A stretch of 64,000 bases of DNA from Clostridiales bacterium mt11 (GCA_001282665.1 LN874948.1:92108-156107), one strand, 5' to 3'. Numbered from the stretch's first letter, positions 25,650 through 36,108 are shown. Numbers and translations are program-made. The notes: a model not told the origin generated them from the sequence alone.

Positions 25650-26375
25650 TTAACCATTATATGCTTCTTCATCAACTATAACTGTAACATCATGATGTAG
25701 TAAAAGTAAACTTGCTGGTAGCTTGGTAGTTATTTTATCAGCCTTTAATAGCTCTTTTATAGCTTCTGCTTTATTCTTTCCATTAGCCATTAAGATAATC
25801 TTCTTAGCCTTCATAATGCTTCCAATTCCCATAGACATAGCAGTTTTAGGCACTTCATCTATGGAATCAAAAAATCTTGAATTAGCTTCAATAGTGGACT
25901 CTGTTAAATTCACAATACTTGTACCTACATTTAATTCCTCATCAGGTTCATTAAATGCTATATGTCCATTTGCTCCAATTCCTAATATTTGAAGGTCTAT
26001 TCCTCCTTTTTCTTCTATTAGCTTATCATATTGTTTGCAAAATTCTTCTGGATTCTCTGCTTTTCCATCAGGTACAAAGGTATTTTTCATGTCTATATTT
26101 ACGTGGTCAAATAATTGATTTTTCATAAAATAGTGATATGAATTAGGATGTTCTTCATCTATACCCACATATTCATCTAAATTAAATGTAGTTATTTTTG
26201 AAAAATCTAGCCCTTCTTCTTTATATAGTCTTATTAATTCTTTATACATCCCTTCTGGAGTACTTCCTGTAGCTAAACCTAATATCGTACTAGGGTTCTT
26301 TTCTATTTCATCCTTCACCATATTAGCTGCTAACTTACTCATAGCATCATAATCTTTTTCAACAAATAATTTCAT
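25650..26375 (-). CDS. nagB: Glucosamine-6-phosphate deaminase
   Basis: Converts GlcN-6-P to fructose-6-P and ammonia. 241 residues, the usual Firmicute length. GLATGSTPEGMYKEL at about 36-50, NLDEYVG with the catalytic Asp, and GIGANGHIAFNEP are present. Fifteen bases after the phosphoesterase gene and directly before nagA. Confidence 0.96.
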   Translation of the reverse strand: MKLFVEKDYDAMSKLAANMVKDEIEKNPSTILGLATGSTPEGMYKELIRLYKEEGLDFSKITTFNLDEYVGIDEEHPNSYHYFMKNQLFDHVNIDMKNTFVPDGKAENPEEFCKQYDKLIEEKGGIDLQILGIGANGHIAFNEPDEELNVGTSIVNLTESTIEANSRFFDSIDEVPKTAMSMGIGSIMKAKKIILMANGKNKAEAIKELLKADKITTKLPASLLLLHHDVTVIVDEEAYNG

Positions 26376-26389
26376 TTTATTACCTCCTA

Positions 26390-27079
26390 TTATATTATTA
26401 TTTTTGGTGTAAAATTTATATAATCACTGGAAACACAGTAAAACTGTATTCCATGAATAATATCTTCAACTACAAACTTATGACCTTCAGAATGTAAATG
26501 GCCATATACACAAATATCGACTTGGTACTTTTTCAAAATATCCACAAACCTATTAGGGGTACTATCCATACCAAAGGGTGGATAATGTAACATAGCTATT
26601 TTCTTATCTACATTAGCTTCAATTGAAGCTAACGACAATTCTAATCTATTTAATTCTCTATTAAATATCTTTTCATCTTGGGAATCGAAACCTTCAGTAT
26701 CTTCAGATGTCCAACCTCTACTTCCTCCAATTCCAATATTATTATAAACATAACTATTGTTTTGTAAGAAGGTTATAGTTTTTAAGTTCAATCCATTCAT
26801 CTTTTTTAACCCTTGCCACCAGTAATCATGATTCCCCTTTGTGATAATCTTCTTACCAGGTAGATCATCTATTCTCTTTAAATCAAAATAAGCTTCTTTT
26901 AGCTTTAATCCCCAAGAGATATCCCCTGGCAATAATATTAGGTCTTCATCTTTCACTCGGGCTTTCCAATTTTTAAAGATTTCTTCCTCATGATTTATCC
27001 ACTGTTCTCCAAAAATATCCATTGGTTTTTCCTTGGAATAATCTAAATGCAAATCTCCTATTCCATATATCAAAAACAT
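26390..27079 (-). CDS. Metallophosphoesterase (COG1768-like)
   Basis: About 229 residues. Calcineurin-like motifs in order: GDLHLD, LPGDISWG, TKGNHDYWW, LHYPPF and YGHLHSEGH, so all metal ligands are present. The substrate is unknown. The ATG at 27079 lies close to AGGAG; TTG at 27073 is an alternative. Lies between yhaN and nagB on the same strand, possibly in one transcript. Confidence 0.83.
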   Translation of the reverse strand: MFLIYGIGDLHLDYSKEKPMDIFGEQWINHEEEIFKNWKARVKDEDLILLPGDISWGLKLKEAYFDLKRIDDLPGKKIITKGNHDYWWQGLKKMNGLNLKTITFLQNNSYVYNNIGIGGSRGWTSEDTEGFDSQDEKIFNRELNRLELSLASIEANVDKKIAMLHYPPFGMDSTPNRFVDILKKYQVDICVYGHLHSEGHKFVVEDIIHGIQFYCVSSDYINFTPKIII

Positions 27080-27157
27080 CACTCCTATTAATGTTAAAGT
27101 TAAACATGAAGTTCCAAACAACTAATTATACAGATAATTACCCATTAATGTAATACA

Positions 27158-29590
27158 TTAAGCTAAATTAATTAAGTTATACTTTAAGTCTAAATTATCT
27201 AATATTTCCTTTTCTCTATGATGACATGTAAAAAGCAATATTTGTTTTTCATCACTCATATTACTTAAAAATCCTAAAATATTTCTAAGCCTCTCATCAT
27301 CATATTGAATGAAACAATCATCTAATACTAAAGGAAGTCCTTCTCCTTTTATTGAGGATATTATGCTAAACCTCAAAGCAAAATACAGTTGATCAATAGT
27401 TCCACCACTTAAACTGTCAATGTCTATTATTTCCTTGGTAATTGGATTTTCCACGGAGATATCTAAGGAATCATCTATTTTAACTTGGTCATACTTTCCA
27501 TCTGTCAATAGTTTAATCACTTGGCTAACCTCTTTATTTATAGATGGGGCAAACTGATTATGTATTTCCCTTGAGATATCCTCTATAGTTTCCTTGGCTA
27601 TTTCTATTGATTTAATCTTATTATCATAGCCTTCAATTCGTTTTTCAATTCTATCTATTCTTTCTTCCATCATCAATAACTGTTTAACTTCTATATTTAA
27701 ATTATCAATCCTTTCCTCTAATCTAGCATTGGAATCCTTCATAGAGAAAAGAATTTCTTCCCTTTTTTCTATTTCATCGATTATCTCATCTTTATCCATA
27801 TCTTTAATATCTTCAAAATATCTATCATCGTATACTGTCAATTCCCATTTTAATTCATCTAAACTATTTTTACGCAGTATTCTCTCCAAAACTTGGATCT
27901 TGTTATCTTTATCTTTAATCAAGGATTCATATGTCTTCTTTTTTTCTAACCCTTCTTTAAATTCTTCTAAAGTATTGGAATTGTTCTTTATTATGATTTG
28001 GTCAAACTGATCTTTAAGTTTTTTTAAAGCCTTTTCTTTAAGATTTAAATTTAAAATAATCTTCTCTTTTTTTTGAGCCAATTCATTGATTTTATTTATT
28101 CTATTGGATTTATCCATATAGTTTAAATATATATCATCATATAATCTTTTTAATTCCAATTTTGATGAACAATTATACTTTAATAATATAGCCTTTTGGG
28201 AATTTTCCATATGGATTATTCTTTCTTTACTTTCATCTTCTTTAGATTTTATATCCTGAATTATCTGTTTTAAATTATCAATTTCCATATTAGACTCTTT
28301 TCTTCTACTTTCAATATATATAGATGTAATCACTAAGGGTATACCTAATAAAACTAAAAAAGTATTGATAAAAACAAATCCTAAAGAGCCAATTGTCAAC
28401 AATATTAGAATAGTCATGGATATTTTTAACCTATTATCTTTTTCTACTTTACCCTTTAATTCAGAGTTTAATATTTCTAATCTATTCTTTTCACTATTTA
28501 AAATGAGATTGTTCTTTTTATCTTCCATTTCATCATAGGATGCCATATCTTCATATAGTTCTTCCATTCTAATGCCTTTTTTAATTTCTTCACCAGTTTC
28601 CACTTTAATATTGTCCAATAACTTTTCTATATTATCTAATATATCCTTTAACTCTTGAATTTCCTTAGATATATGTTTATTATCTCCATATAATTGTAAA
28701 GCTTTAGTATATTCATCAAAAGATAGATTTGAATAATCTTTTAAATTTTCAATTTCTAACTCTATTCTTTCAAGTTCCCTATTTATACTCAATCCCTCTT
28801 CATAGGTTTTCCTTTTTTCTAATAGATGAATCTTTTCTAATTTTGTTTGTAATTCCCTTAGTATTGCCTTTTCAGCTTCTATTCTTTCCTTTAGAACAAA
28901 GGACTCATCAAGGTATCTATTATATTCCTCTTGTTTTACCAAAGTCTGCTTTCGCCTATCATATAACCTATTTAACTCCAACTTGCTTCGTCCATAAGGG
29001 CGAGTAGAGGCTCTTTCTGTGCCAATATCTTCTAATTGTTTTTTTAAATGGGCTAGAGCATTTTTGACAGATATATCATCATCTAAACTGGTGCTAATAT
29101 TAGCTAGTCTATCCTTAACTTCCTTTGAAAGATCAGAGTCAATCTTATTTCCTAATTGTTTTATGGATATGGTGTTTTTATACACAGCATTGTTAAAACC
29201 AAAAAAGTATATCCCTGGCAGGTGGACTTTTATCTTCTCACCTGTATCTATGTCCTTAGTTATATCACCACCAGTTAAATCATCATATACCTTTACCTCA
29301 CCTTTTGCAAAATCTCTTTCTATTCTATAGAGTTTACCATCCTTAGAAAACTTTAAAATTCCTCTATACTCTTCACCATTCCAAGGTCTATATTTCTTAT
29401 GCTCTTTTAGATAATTTCTTTGCTTAGCATAAGGTTTTAAAAATCCATAGAACATACCTTCTATAAAATTATGTATTGTGGTCTTCCCAGATTCATTTTT
29501 TCCATAAAAAATGTTTAATCCATCTTCAAGCTTAAGTCTTTTATTTTGAAATTTGCCAAAGGAGATTAGATTCAATTCTTTTAATATCAT
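27158..29590 (-). CDS. yhaN: SMC-like ATPase, YhaN/SbcC type
   Basis: 810 residues. N-terminal Walker A YGKNESGKTT at about 29-38, long coiled coils (about 170-640), two hydrophobic helices near 395-430 (ILILLTIGSLGFVFI) in the hinge zone, and a C-terminal half with DSLSGGTIDQLYFALRF and Walker B LPLVLDDCF. B. subtilis YhaN has this plan, including the membrane segments. Its start overlaps the yhaO stop by four bases. Expected to act with YhaO on DNA. Confidence 0.85.
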   Translation of the reverse strand: MILKELNLISFGKFQNKRLKLEDGLNIFYGKNESGKTTIHNFIEGMFYGFLKPYAKQRNYLKEHKKYRPWNGEEYRGILKFSKDGKLYRIERDFAKGEVKVYDDLTGGDITKDIDTGEKIKVHLPGIYFFGFNNAVYKNTISIKQLGNKIDSDLSKEVKDRLANISTSLDDDISVKNALAHLKKQLEDIGTERASTRPYGRSKLELNRLYDRRKQTLVKQEEYNRYLDESFVLKERIEAEKAILRELQTKLEKIHLLEKRKTYEEGLSINRELERIELEIENLKDYSNLSFDEYTKALQLYGDNKHISKEIQELKDILDNIEKLLDNIKVETGEEIKKGIRMEELYEDMASYDEMEDKKNNLILNSEKNRLEILNSELKGKVEKDNRLKISMTILILLTIGSLGFVFINTFLVLLGIPLVITSIYIESRRKESNMEIDNLKQIIQDIKSKEDESKERIIHMENSQKAILLKYNCSSKLELKRLYDDIYLNYMDKSNRINKINELAQKKEKIILNLNLKEKALKKLKDQFDQIIIKNNSNTLEEFKEGLEKKKTYESLIKDKDNKIQVLERILRKNSLDELKWELTVYDDRYFEDIKDMDKDEIIDEIEKREEILFSMKDSNARLEERIDNLNIEVKQLLMMEERIDRIEKRIEGYDNKIKSIEIAKETIEDISREIHNQFAPSINKEVSQVIKLLTDGKYDQVKIDDSLDISVENPITKEIIDIDSLSGGTIDQLYFALRFSIISSIKGEGLPLVLDDCFIQYDDERLRNILGFLSNMSDEKQILLFTCHHREKEILDNLDLKYNLINLA

Positions 29591-30687
29591 AGCTCCACCT
29601 TACCTTTCATTAAAGCTTCTAAGCCAATGTACAGAGCATCTCTAACCACCTTGTCCTCTAAATTCTTTTTTTTCATCTCTTTAATAAAATGTCCGATTAT
29701 ATTTCCTTGGTTTTCTTCCTCTAGACTATTCAAATCGTAATCTACAATGGTATTGTCTATTATATCTAAATAATAGAAATCATCATCTAAGCTTTTAATT
29801 ATATCCCCAATATTTAGTTCAATATCCCTATGGACTAGTCCCTCTAATTTAATCCTATATAGATTTTGTTTAAGATTATCATATTTATCACATTGTTTAA
29901 TCCTATTTATTATATCTATATACCCTAAAGTCTCATCTATATCTATGGTCTTTTCTAGAAAACTCCTGTTACTAAAAGGAATAAATTCAATATTGGTATT
30001 TCCCTTTTCAATTATCCCTTCAATGATTCCATGTTCTCCTATTTCACCAAAGTCTAAAGGTTCAGGGCTTCCGCAATAAGCCATTCTATTCGATATGATA
30101 ATTGGTTTATGAATATGTCCCAATCCAATATAGTTAAAACCCATATCTTGAAGATACATTTTATCTAAGGGTAGATAAGGACTTTCTTTATTTAGTATAT
30201 CTCCATGTATGATTAAAATATTGGTTTTATCCTTGTCAATCCCTCCAAAGTTATTAAATATATTCTCTTTATTTTCTCCTTTATCCCAACTATATCCATA
30301 TACATGAATATCACTATCCATGTATTCCACTTTTTTCAATCCCGCTGAATCAAATATTTTTATATTTTCAGGCCAATCTATCATTCTATATAAAGAATTT
30401 ATATTTAATGTATCATGATTTCCTGCGGTTATTATGATATTTATATCTTTAGCTTTCCTTAAGGTATCTCTAACCCTTTTGATATCTCCTAAGGTAAAGT
30501 ACTCTTCTTCGTACAAATCCCCTGCAATAAAAAGAAAATCCACTTCTCTTTCAATTGCCCTATTAACTATTCGTTCAAATGTATCCCAAAGCTCAATCCT
30601 TCTCTTTTCGGCAATTGACCTATTAAAAGATACATTTTTAAATTGTAATCCTAAATGCAGATCCCCCGTATGGATAAATTTAACCAT
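29587..30687 (-). CDS. yhaO: SbcD/YhaO-like metallophosphoesterase nuclease
   Basis: 366 residues. Mre11/SbcD-type motifs: HTGDLHLGLQF at 6-16, FIAGDLYEEEYFTL, ITAGNHDTLN, IHGDIL and GLGHIHKP. Partner of the overlapping SMC-like gene, as in the Bacillus yhaO-yhaN pair. Role in DNA processing is inferred from the family. First gene of a minus-strand run that continues to the CYTH gene. Confidence 0.88.
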   Translation of the reverse strand: MVKFIHTGDLHLGLQFKNVSFNRSIAEKRRIELWDTFERIVNRAIEREVDFLFIAGDLYEEEYFTLGDIKRVRDTLRKAKDINIIITAGNHDTLNINSLYRMIDWPENIKIFDSAGLKKVEYMDSDIHVYGYSWDKGENKENIFNNFGGIDKDKTNILIIHGDILNKESPYLPLDKMYLQDMGFNYIGLGHIHKPIIISNRMAYCGSPEPLDFGEIGEHGIIEGIIEKGNTNIEFIPFSNRSFLEKTIDIDETLGYIDIINRIKQCDKYDNLKQNLYRIKLEGLVHRDIELNIGDIIKSLDDDFYYLDIIDNTIVDYDLNSLEEENQGNIIGHFIKEMKKKNLEDKVVRDALYIGLEALMKGKVEL

Positions 30688-30751
30688 TTATAAGACCTCC
30701 ATATTCCATTAGTCATTAAAATTATATCATAGATTTCTCTATTTAAAAATA

Positions 30752-30800
30752 CATAAACCCTAGGTGAAAACGTTATTAATACTTAATTTCACATAGGGTT
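30752..30800 (-). terminator. Probable terminator of the chitobiose operon
   Basis: AAACCCTAGGTGAAA and an almost perfect complement (one mismatch) flank an AT-rich loop. Moderate T content after it on the minus strand. Between it and chbC (30801-30907) a minus-strand frame without a start codon reads IGNIPSIKGIVPIKRLNN; I cannot assign it. Confidence 0.6.
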
Positions 30801-30907
30801 TATCAATATATCTATTTTAAATAATTATTTTTCTCATCTGGCAAATTATTTAATCTTTTTATAGGAACAATTCCTTTAATTGATGGAATATTTCCTATGT
30901 ATTATTA

Positions 30908-32176
30908 TCATTGAGTTACTACCTTTTTTCCCTCTTCTTCTCTCAGCAATTGCTTTTCATATGCCTTGAAAAATGGATAATATATTGCTACCATAATCAA
31001 TATATTTATAATTACTAAAATAACCGATCTCCAATCCCCATTTGTTGCTAAATAGGCTCCTATTGGCGCTGGTAATGTCCAAGGTGGTGTAATGGACGGT
31101 CTATTAACCATATTAAAATACATGGCAATATAACTTACAATTCCAGTTATAATAGGTCCAATAATAAATGGTATACCTAATAATGGATTTAACACTATTG
31201 GAGCACCAAATATTATCGGTTCATTGATATTACATATTCCTGGCAATAAACATGCCTTTCCTAATCGCTTTAAGTAGTCTGATTTAGATGTTAGGAAAAG
31301 GAATACCAAACCTAGAGTAGCCCCTGAACCACCTATCCATATAAACCATTGAAAGAAAGGTTCTGGTGCAATATTTGGTAAAACTTTTGCTCCATCAGCT
31401 AATGCAGTCATATTTTCATCCAACAATACCATCCATATTGGACGAGCAATTGAACCGACTACTGAAACTCCATGTATACCTGCTGCCCAAAGTAAAGTAA
31501 TTAATAAAATTGGTATCAATATACCTGGCAATGTATTACCTGCTCTTACTAAAGGTTTGAATAAATTCATAATAAATGCCTGAATATCAAAATCTAACAT
31601 TACTCTTACTATCCAGATAATAGTTATAACAACTGCTGCAGGTATTAAAGCTTCAAAGGATCTAGCTACTGAATCTGGTACACCTTCTGGCATCTTTATC
31701 ATTATATCTCTATTTTGTAATGACCTCATTACTTCAACAGCAAATATTGCCATTAAAATAGCCACAAACATCCCAGCTCCACCTAGATTGCCCATTGGTA
31801 ATACAAATCCCACATCTTCCATAGTAAGTGGAATCGTTGTCATTATGAATGCAGCCATTGCTAAAATTCCACCTGAAATTCCATCTAATTTATAAGACCT
31901 TGCTAAACTATAACCTATACCATAGGAAGCATATAATGACATTAGACCCATTGTAAGTCTAAATGGTATCAAAATCTTACTAACTAATTCTGGACTCATC
32001 TTTTCTGCTAATTTTGGTATCGGCGGAAATGCAAACATTAAGAAGAAAGATCCAACGATTAACAACGGTAAAGTGGATACAATACCATCACGTATAGCCC
32101 TTAAATGTCTTTGTTCTGATAACTTAGCCATTGGCGGCATTAGTACTCTTTCAACCCATTCAAAAAACTTATTCAT
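30908..32176 (-). CDS. chbC: PTS chitobiose/cellobiose EIIC
   Basis: 422 residues, lactose/cellobiose-type PTS permease with about ten membrane helices. Characteristic segments: SEQRHLRAIRDGIVSTLPLL at 18-37, WAAGIHGVSVVGS, GICNINEPIIFGAPIVLNPL and PPWTLPAPIGAYLATNGDW. Eleven bases after chbB. The gene set (ChbG, ChbF) points to N,N'-diacetylchitobiose rather than cellobiose. Confidence 0.92.
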   Translation of the reverse strand: MNKFFEWVERVLMPPMAKLSEQRHLRAIRDGIVSTLPLLIVGSFFLMFAFPPIPKLAEKMSPELVSKILIPFRLTMGLMSLYASYGIGYSLARSYKLDGISGGILAMAAFIMTTIPLTMEDVGFVLPMGNLGGAGMFVAILMAIFAVEVMRSLQNRDIMIKMPEGVPDSVARSFEALIPAAVVITIIWIVRVMLDFDIQAFIMNLFKPLVRAGNTLPGILIPILLITLLWAAGIHGVSVVGSIARPIWMVLLDENMTALADGAKVLPNIAPEPFFQWFIWIGGSGATLGLVFLFLTSKSDYLKRLGKACLLPGICNINEPIIFGAPIVLNPLLGIPFIIGPIITGIVSYIAMYFNMVNRPSITPPWTLPAPIGAYLATNGDWRSVILVIINILIMVAIYYPFFKAYEKQLLREEEGKKVVTQ

Positions 32177-32186
32177 AATTAACCTC

Positions 32187-32495
32187 CTACAAATATTTTT
32201 TTACTTGCTCTAATAATTTTGGCCCCCCAAGAGGACTATAGCTTTGAGGTAATATCATTTCTATAGGTATATCTTCTTCCTTAGCCAAAGCCTCAAAATT
32301 TGCAAATCTATGTTTTATTTGTGGTGCTACTAAAACCAAATCCCAATCTTCCTTTATTTCATCTGTAAATTCTCCAGTACCTACTGCCTTAATATCAATC
32401 TCTATATTTTCCTTTGCTGCTTCTTTCTTAAGGGTATTTACAACAAAAGAGCTAGACATTCCTCCTGAACATACCATTAATACTTTAATCATCAT
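32187..32495 (-). CDS. chbB: PTS chitobiose/cellobiose EIIB
   Basis: About 102 residues with the phosphocysteine loop MVCSGGMSSS near residues 6-15. Receives phosphate from ChbA and passes it to sugar in ChbC. Among several in-frame starts, the ATG at 32495 fits AAGGAGG best (5 bases). Confidence 0.92.
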   Translation of the reverse strand: MMIKVLMVCSGGMSSSFVVNTLKKEAAKENIEIDIKAVGTGEFTDEIKEDWDLVLVAPQIKHRFANFEALAKEEDIPIEMILPQSYSPLGGPKLLEQVKKYL

Positions 32496-32623
32496 TTTCA
32501 CCTCCTTACATAGAATTTTATATTCTATTATTTTATAAAATAAAGCTCCATATTTACAGTTATATATTTATTAATTAAATATCCTAATATCTTTTCTCTA
32601 ACTCTATAAAAAACTTTCAATCA

Positions 32624-33373
32624 TTATATATTATTAAAGCTTATTAGTCTTATATGATTTTCTACAAACCATTTTTTCAATTCTTTATTAGTTAAAATTT
32701 CAAGTTCCTTTAACCTAATATTGCTATAACTACTTAAATTTTTTAGTTCTTCATCTACCATTGCTGGGTGAGTCATAATTTCAACTGTAGTACCATAGGA
32801 GTTTTCTATTATTTGTTTTATAGTATCTACACTTACCCTTTCTCCATAAAACTCCATAGAAAAATCATCTGTTGTTAATATATTGTTTTCCTCTAGATAT
32901 TTCTTTGTTTCAGTATTTGCACATCTTAATGGCAGATTATATTCCTTTGCTAATTTAGCTACTATTTGTCTCACACCATCATACATATGAATATGATGAT
33001 GACTATCTAAATGAGAAGGTTTTAATCCTGTTTTTATAAAAAGCTCTATTTGATTTCTCAACTCCCTTTCTACTTCTCCTAAATCCATTTTCGGAAATAA
33101 ATTATCTTTTCTTCTATAAAAATTATTAGCTTCATCAATTAAAGTTGGAACTTCTTCAGTATGTAAAGTTGGTTTACCACAAGTCAACGTTAAATGGACT
33201 CCAACTGATTCAAATTTCATAGCTCTTAATTTTTCCAACTCTTTATTAGCATATGGCATATTCATCATTACAGTAGTACTAGTTACCATGCCTTCTTTTA
33301 TTGCTTTAATAATTCCTTCACTACATCCATCAGTTAACCCAAAATCATCTGCATTGATTATGACTTTTTTCAT
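32624..33373 (-). CDS. chbG: Chitooligosaccharide deacetylase ChbG (YdjC family)
   Basis: Removes one acetyl group from phosphorylated chitobiose so that ChbF can cleave it. 249 residues. Metal motifs: NADDFGLTDG at 7-16, GVHLTLTCGKP near 58, and LDSHHHIHMY near 122. Two bases after the chbF stop region, so same operon. Confidence 0.92.
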   Translation of the reverse strand: MKKVIINADDFGLTDGCSEGIIKAIKEGMVTSTTVMMNMPYANKELEKLRAMKFESVGVHLTLTCGKPTLHTEEVPTLIDEANNFYRRKDNLFPKMDLGEVERELRNQIELFIKTGLKPSHLDSHHHIHMYDGVRQIVAKLAKEYNLPLRCANTETKKYLEENNILTTDDFSMEFYGERVSVDTIKQIIENSYGTTVEIMTHPAMVDEELKNLSSYSNIRLKELEILTNKELKKWFVENHIRLISFNNI

Positions 33374-33375
33374 AA

Positions 33376-34689
33376 TTATCTTCCATTAAATTGTGGCAAA
33401 TATTCTTTATTTGCCTCTAATATATCGTCTAATAATTTTTTTGCTGTGGTAACTGATGGTATAAAAGAGTTAGTAGATAATGCTGCCAGAGCCTTATGGT
33501 AATTTCCAGTAACTCCAGCTTCCGCCGTCAACAATTCATAAGCTTTAGAATGGTGAACTAACCCACTAATAATTGAAGGCATATTGCCAATTACCATTGG
33601 ATTAGCACCAGTTTTATCAACAAATGCATTACATTCAATAACCACATCATCTTCTAAATTTGATATGGCACCATTGTTTTTTATATTAACTGTATGAATT
33701 TCTTTCTTGTCATTATGAATAGCACTGATTAATGATACAGCCGCTTCCGAATAGTAAGCTCCTCCCCTTTTTTCTAATTGAGGCGGTTTTATATTTAGGC
33801 TTTCATCATCATATAGCTTAAATAGTTCATCCTCTATTTTCATTACTTGTTCTGCCCTAGTACCTTTTCCTTCTTCTTTATCCTTTATTTGATTTTCCAC
33901 CATTTGGTCCTTCATATAATAATATCTAAGGTAAGGACTTGGTAGCATATTTAAATGAGTTAAATAATCCCTATCCCATTTTAAGTCTAGGATATTGTTC
34001 ATATTTAAAGCTTTTTCATCAAGATTTTTCCTAACAACTTCCGACGTAATATCTACACCATCTAAATAAACTTTATATGCCCAGCTTAGGTGATTTAGTC
34101 CTACAAAATCCATCCTTATTCTTTCAGGTTCTACATCAAACATCTTTGCAGTAGTATTTTTCATATTAACTGGAACATTACATAATCCCATAGCTTTAAC
34201 ATTGGTATATCTAAGAACAGTTTCTGCTATAAGTCCTGCTGGATTTGTAAAATTTATAAGCCATGCTTCTGGTGATAATTCCTCTATATCCTTACAAATA
34301 TCCATTATTACAGGTATGGTTCTTAAGGCTTTAGCAAATCCTCCTGCTCCTGTAGTCTCTTGACCTAATGTTCTATATTTAAGAGGTATGCTCTCATCTT
34401 TAGCCCTTGCCTTTAAACCCCCAACCCTAAATTGTGTTATTACATAATCGGCATCTTTTATTGCTTCTCTTCTATCCAATGTTAAAATAACATTGGTTTC
34501 AAGCCCTGCTTTCTCAACCATTCTTTTGGCTAAGTTTCCTACAATATTAAGTTTCTTTTCGCCTTCTTTTATATCAACTAAATATATTTCTTTTACAGGC
34601 AACTCGTCTTTTCTTTTAATAAATCCATCTATCAATTCAGGTGTGTAACTACTGCCCCCACCTATTACAGCAATTTTTAAACCTTTCAT
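33376..34689 (-). CDS. chbF: GH4 6-phospho-beta-glucosidase
   Basis: NAD- and metal-dependent glycosidase that hydrolyses phosphorylated chitobiose/cellobiose inside the cell. 437 residues. N-terminal NAD-binding GGGSSYTPELIDGF, then FRVGGLKARAKDE, NFTNPAG, the metal-binding GLCNVPVN (Cys) and VGLNHLSW (His). One base separates it from chbA. Confidence 0.93.
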   Translation of the reverse strand: MKGLKIAVIGGGSSYTPELIDGFIKRKDELPVKEIYLVDIKEGEKKLNIVGNLAKRMVEKAGLETNVILTLDRREAIKDADYVITQFRVGGLKARAKDESIPLKYRTLGQETTGAGGFAKALRTIPVIMDICKDIEELSPEAWLINFTNPAGLIAETVLRYTNVKAMGLCNVPVNMKNTTAKMFDVEPERIRMDFVGLNHLSWAYKVYLDGVDITSEVVRKNLDEKALNMNNILDLKWDRDYLTHLNMLPSPYLRYYYMKDQMVENQIKDKEEGKGTRAEQVMKIEDELFKLYDDESLNIKPPQLEKRGGAYYSEAAVSLISAIHNDKKEIHTVNIKNNGAISNLEDDVVIECNAFVDKTGANPMVIGNMPSIISGLVHHSKAYELLTAEAGVTGNYHKALAALSTNSFIPSVTTAKKLLDDILEANKEYLPQFNGR

Positions 34690-34690
34690 C

Positions 34691-35035
34691 TTATTTTTCT
34701 CCCCCTTTTTCGAGATTATCTATTCTCTTATATAGATCTACCATATTTTCTATTAAGCCTCTTTCTGCTATAGCAGTCATAAGATGATCTTGTGCATGGA
34801 CAAACAATACAGTTATATCAACTCTCTCACCACCAGCTTCTTTTTGAATAATATCCGTTTGTATACTATGTGCCTGTTTGATTTGTTCATCTGCTTCCTT
34901 TAATGCTTCTTGAGCCTTCGTAAATTCTCCTTTTTGTGCAAATCTAAGAGCATCATAAGATTTTGCTCTAGCATTTCCTCCATAAACGATTATTAAAAAT
35001 ATTATTTCTTCAATGTTTTTCTCCATACTGTCCAT
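34691..35035 (-). CDS. chbA: PTS lactose/chitobiose-type EIIA
   Basis: 114 residues, trimeric helical EIIA. The phosphorylated histidine lies in LFVHAQDHLMTA near residue 78; the N-terminal IIVYGGNARAKSYDAL is typical. First gene of chbA-chbF-chbG-chbB-chbC. No regulator of its own; the RpiR gene upstream is the nearest candidate. Confidence 0.93.
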   Translation of the reverse strand: MDSMEKNIEEIIFLIIVYGGNARAKSYDALRFAQKGEFTKAQEALKEADEQIKQAHSIQTDIIQKEAGGERVDITVLFVHAQDHLMTAIAERGLIENMVDLYKRIDNLEKGGEK

Positions 35036-35108
35036 TTTTAGCCTCCTTAGTTCAAACTAAAATATATTGATCATAAATAAAATTCTGTTCCTTATAAATT
35101 AAGCTTTC

Positions 35109-35242
35109 TTACTTATTAAGTAACTCCACCGCTTTATCATAACTACATCCTGTTTCTACCACTATTATTGCTGATTTTGTTTTATAATCTAATAGTTCTA
35201 GACATTTTTTCATTCTATTTCGCTAACGGCTGTAGTTTCCAT
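35109..35242 (-). pseudogene. murQ remnant (5' and 3' ends joined by a deletion)
   Basis: Begins METTAVSEI, like the first codons of intact murQ (METVANH), then after a frameshifting deletion continues with KKCLELLDYKTKSAIIVVE and GCSYDKAVELLNK, which matches the last quarter of MurQ (QKYLELSKIKP..., KCSYDAAVKLLDK). About 780 bases are missing. It lies directly after the intact rpiR copy, where intact murQ stands in the second unit. Confidence 0.8.
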
Positions 35243-35250
35243 TGTACTTT

Positions 35251-36108
35251 TTAATTATATTTTTTGTCTTCTAAAGTTTCTCTAGTAACTTCCAAATATT
35301 TGATGACTTCATCGTATCGTTTGCAAGCAACTCCAATAAATAAACTGTCAATAACCTGAAGCTGTGCGATTCTGGAAGCCATAGCCCCTGATCTAAAATT
35401 GTTTTCCACACTAGCTGTAAATAGTACTATGTCGGAAAACTCTTGTATAGGTGATTTTCCATATTGAGTTATAGCTATAGTGGTGGCTCCCTTTTCTTTT
35501 GCAACTTTAAGGCCTTCTATTACTTCCTTTGTTCTACCAGAATGAGATATACCTATAGCTACATCTCTATTAGTTAAATGAACTGCTGTAGTCAATTGAA
35601 TGTGATGATCGAAAAACATGAAAGTAGGTATGTTTATTCTTGAAAATTTGTATTGAGCATCAAGGGCAACTACTGATGAAGCTCCTATTCCAAACAAATG
35701 TATATTTTCACACTTATCTATTGCTTCTATTGCATCAGCAAGTCTTTCAGTGCTTACTATATTACAAGTATCTTGAATCGCCTGTATATTTCCTAATGCT
35801 AATTTTTGTAATACAATATCTGGCGAATCATTCACATCTATAATTTCATGGAGAATTTTTTCCTTCCCTAATTCATTCATTATACTCATAGATATAGCAA
35901 TTTTTAAATCTTGATATCCTTTTAAACCAAGAGTTCTACAAAATCTAACAATACTAGCTTCACTAGTATTACTTTTCTTAGCCATCTCAACAACTGATAG
36001 TTCTTTCGCTTCTTGTGGATTATTTATTATATAATTTGCTATTTTTTGCTCTGAGGGTCTAAAACTTTCCATTCCTTGTCTCATCTTCGTCAGTATTCCA
36101 TTAGGCAT
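35251..36108 (-). CDS. RpiR/MurR-family transcriptional regulator
   Basis: 285 residues. N-terminal RpiR helix-turn-helix (SEQKIANYIINNPQEA and AKKSNTSEASIVRFCRTLG) and a C-terminal SIS sugar-phosphate domain (IHLFGIGASSVVA, GISHSGRTKEVI). Members near murQ sense MurNAc-6-P. The ATG at 36108 lies nine bases after AAGGAAG; it overlaps the kinase stop. A palindrome upstream of the kinase promoter is its likely site. A second, broken copy is at 41305-41452. Confidence 0.9.
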   Translation of the reverse strand: MPNGILTKMRQGMESFRPSEQKIANYIINNPQEAKELSVVEMAKKSNTSEASIVRFCRTLGLKGYQDLKIAISMSIMNELGKEKILHEIIDVNDSPDIVLQKLALGNIQAIQDTCNIVSTERLADAIEAIDKCENIHLFGIGASSVVALDAQYKFSRINIPTFMFFDHHIQLTTAVHLTNRDVAIGISHSGRTKEVIEGLKVAKEKGATTIAITQYGKSPIQEFSDIVLFTASVENNFRSGAMASRIAQLQVIDSLFIGVACKRYDEVIKYLEVTRETLEDKKYN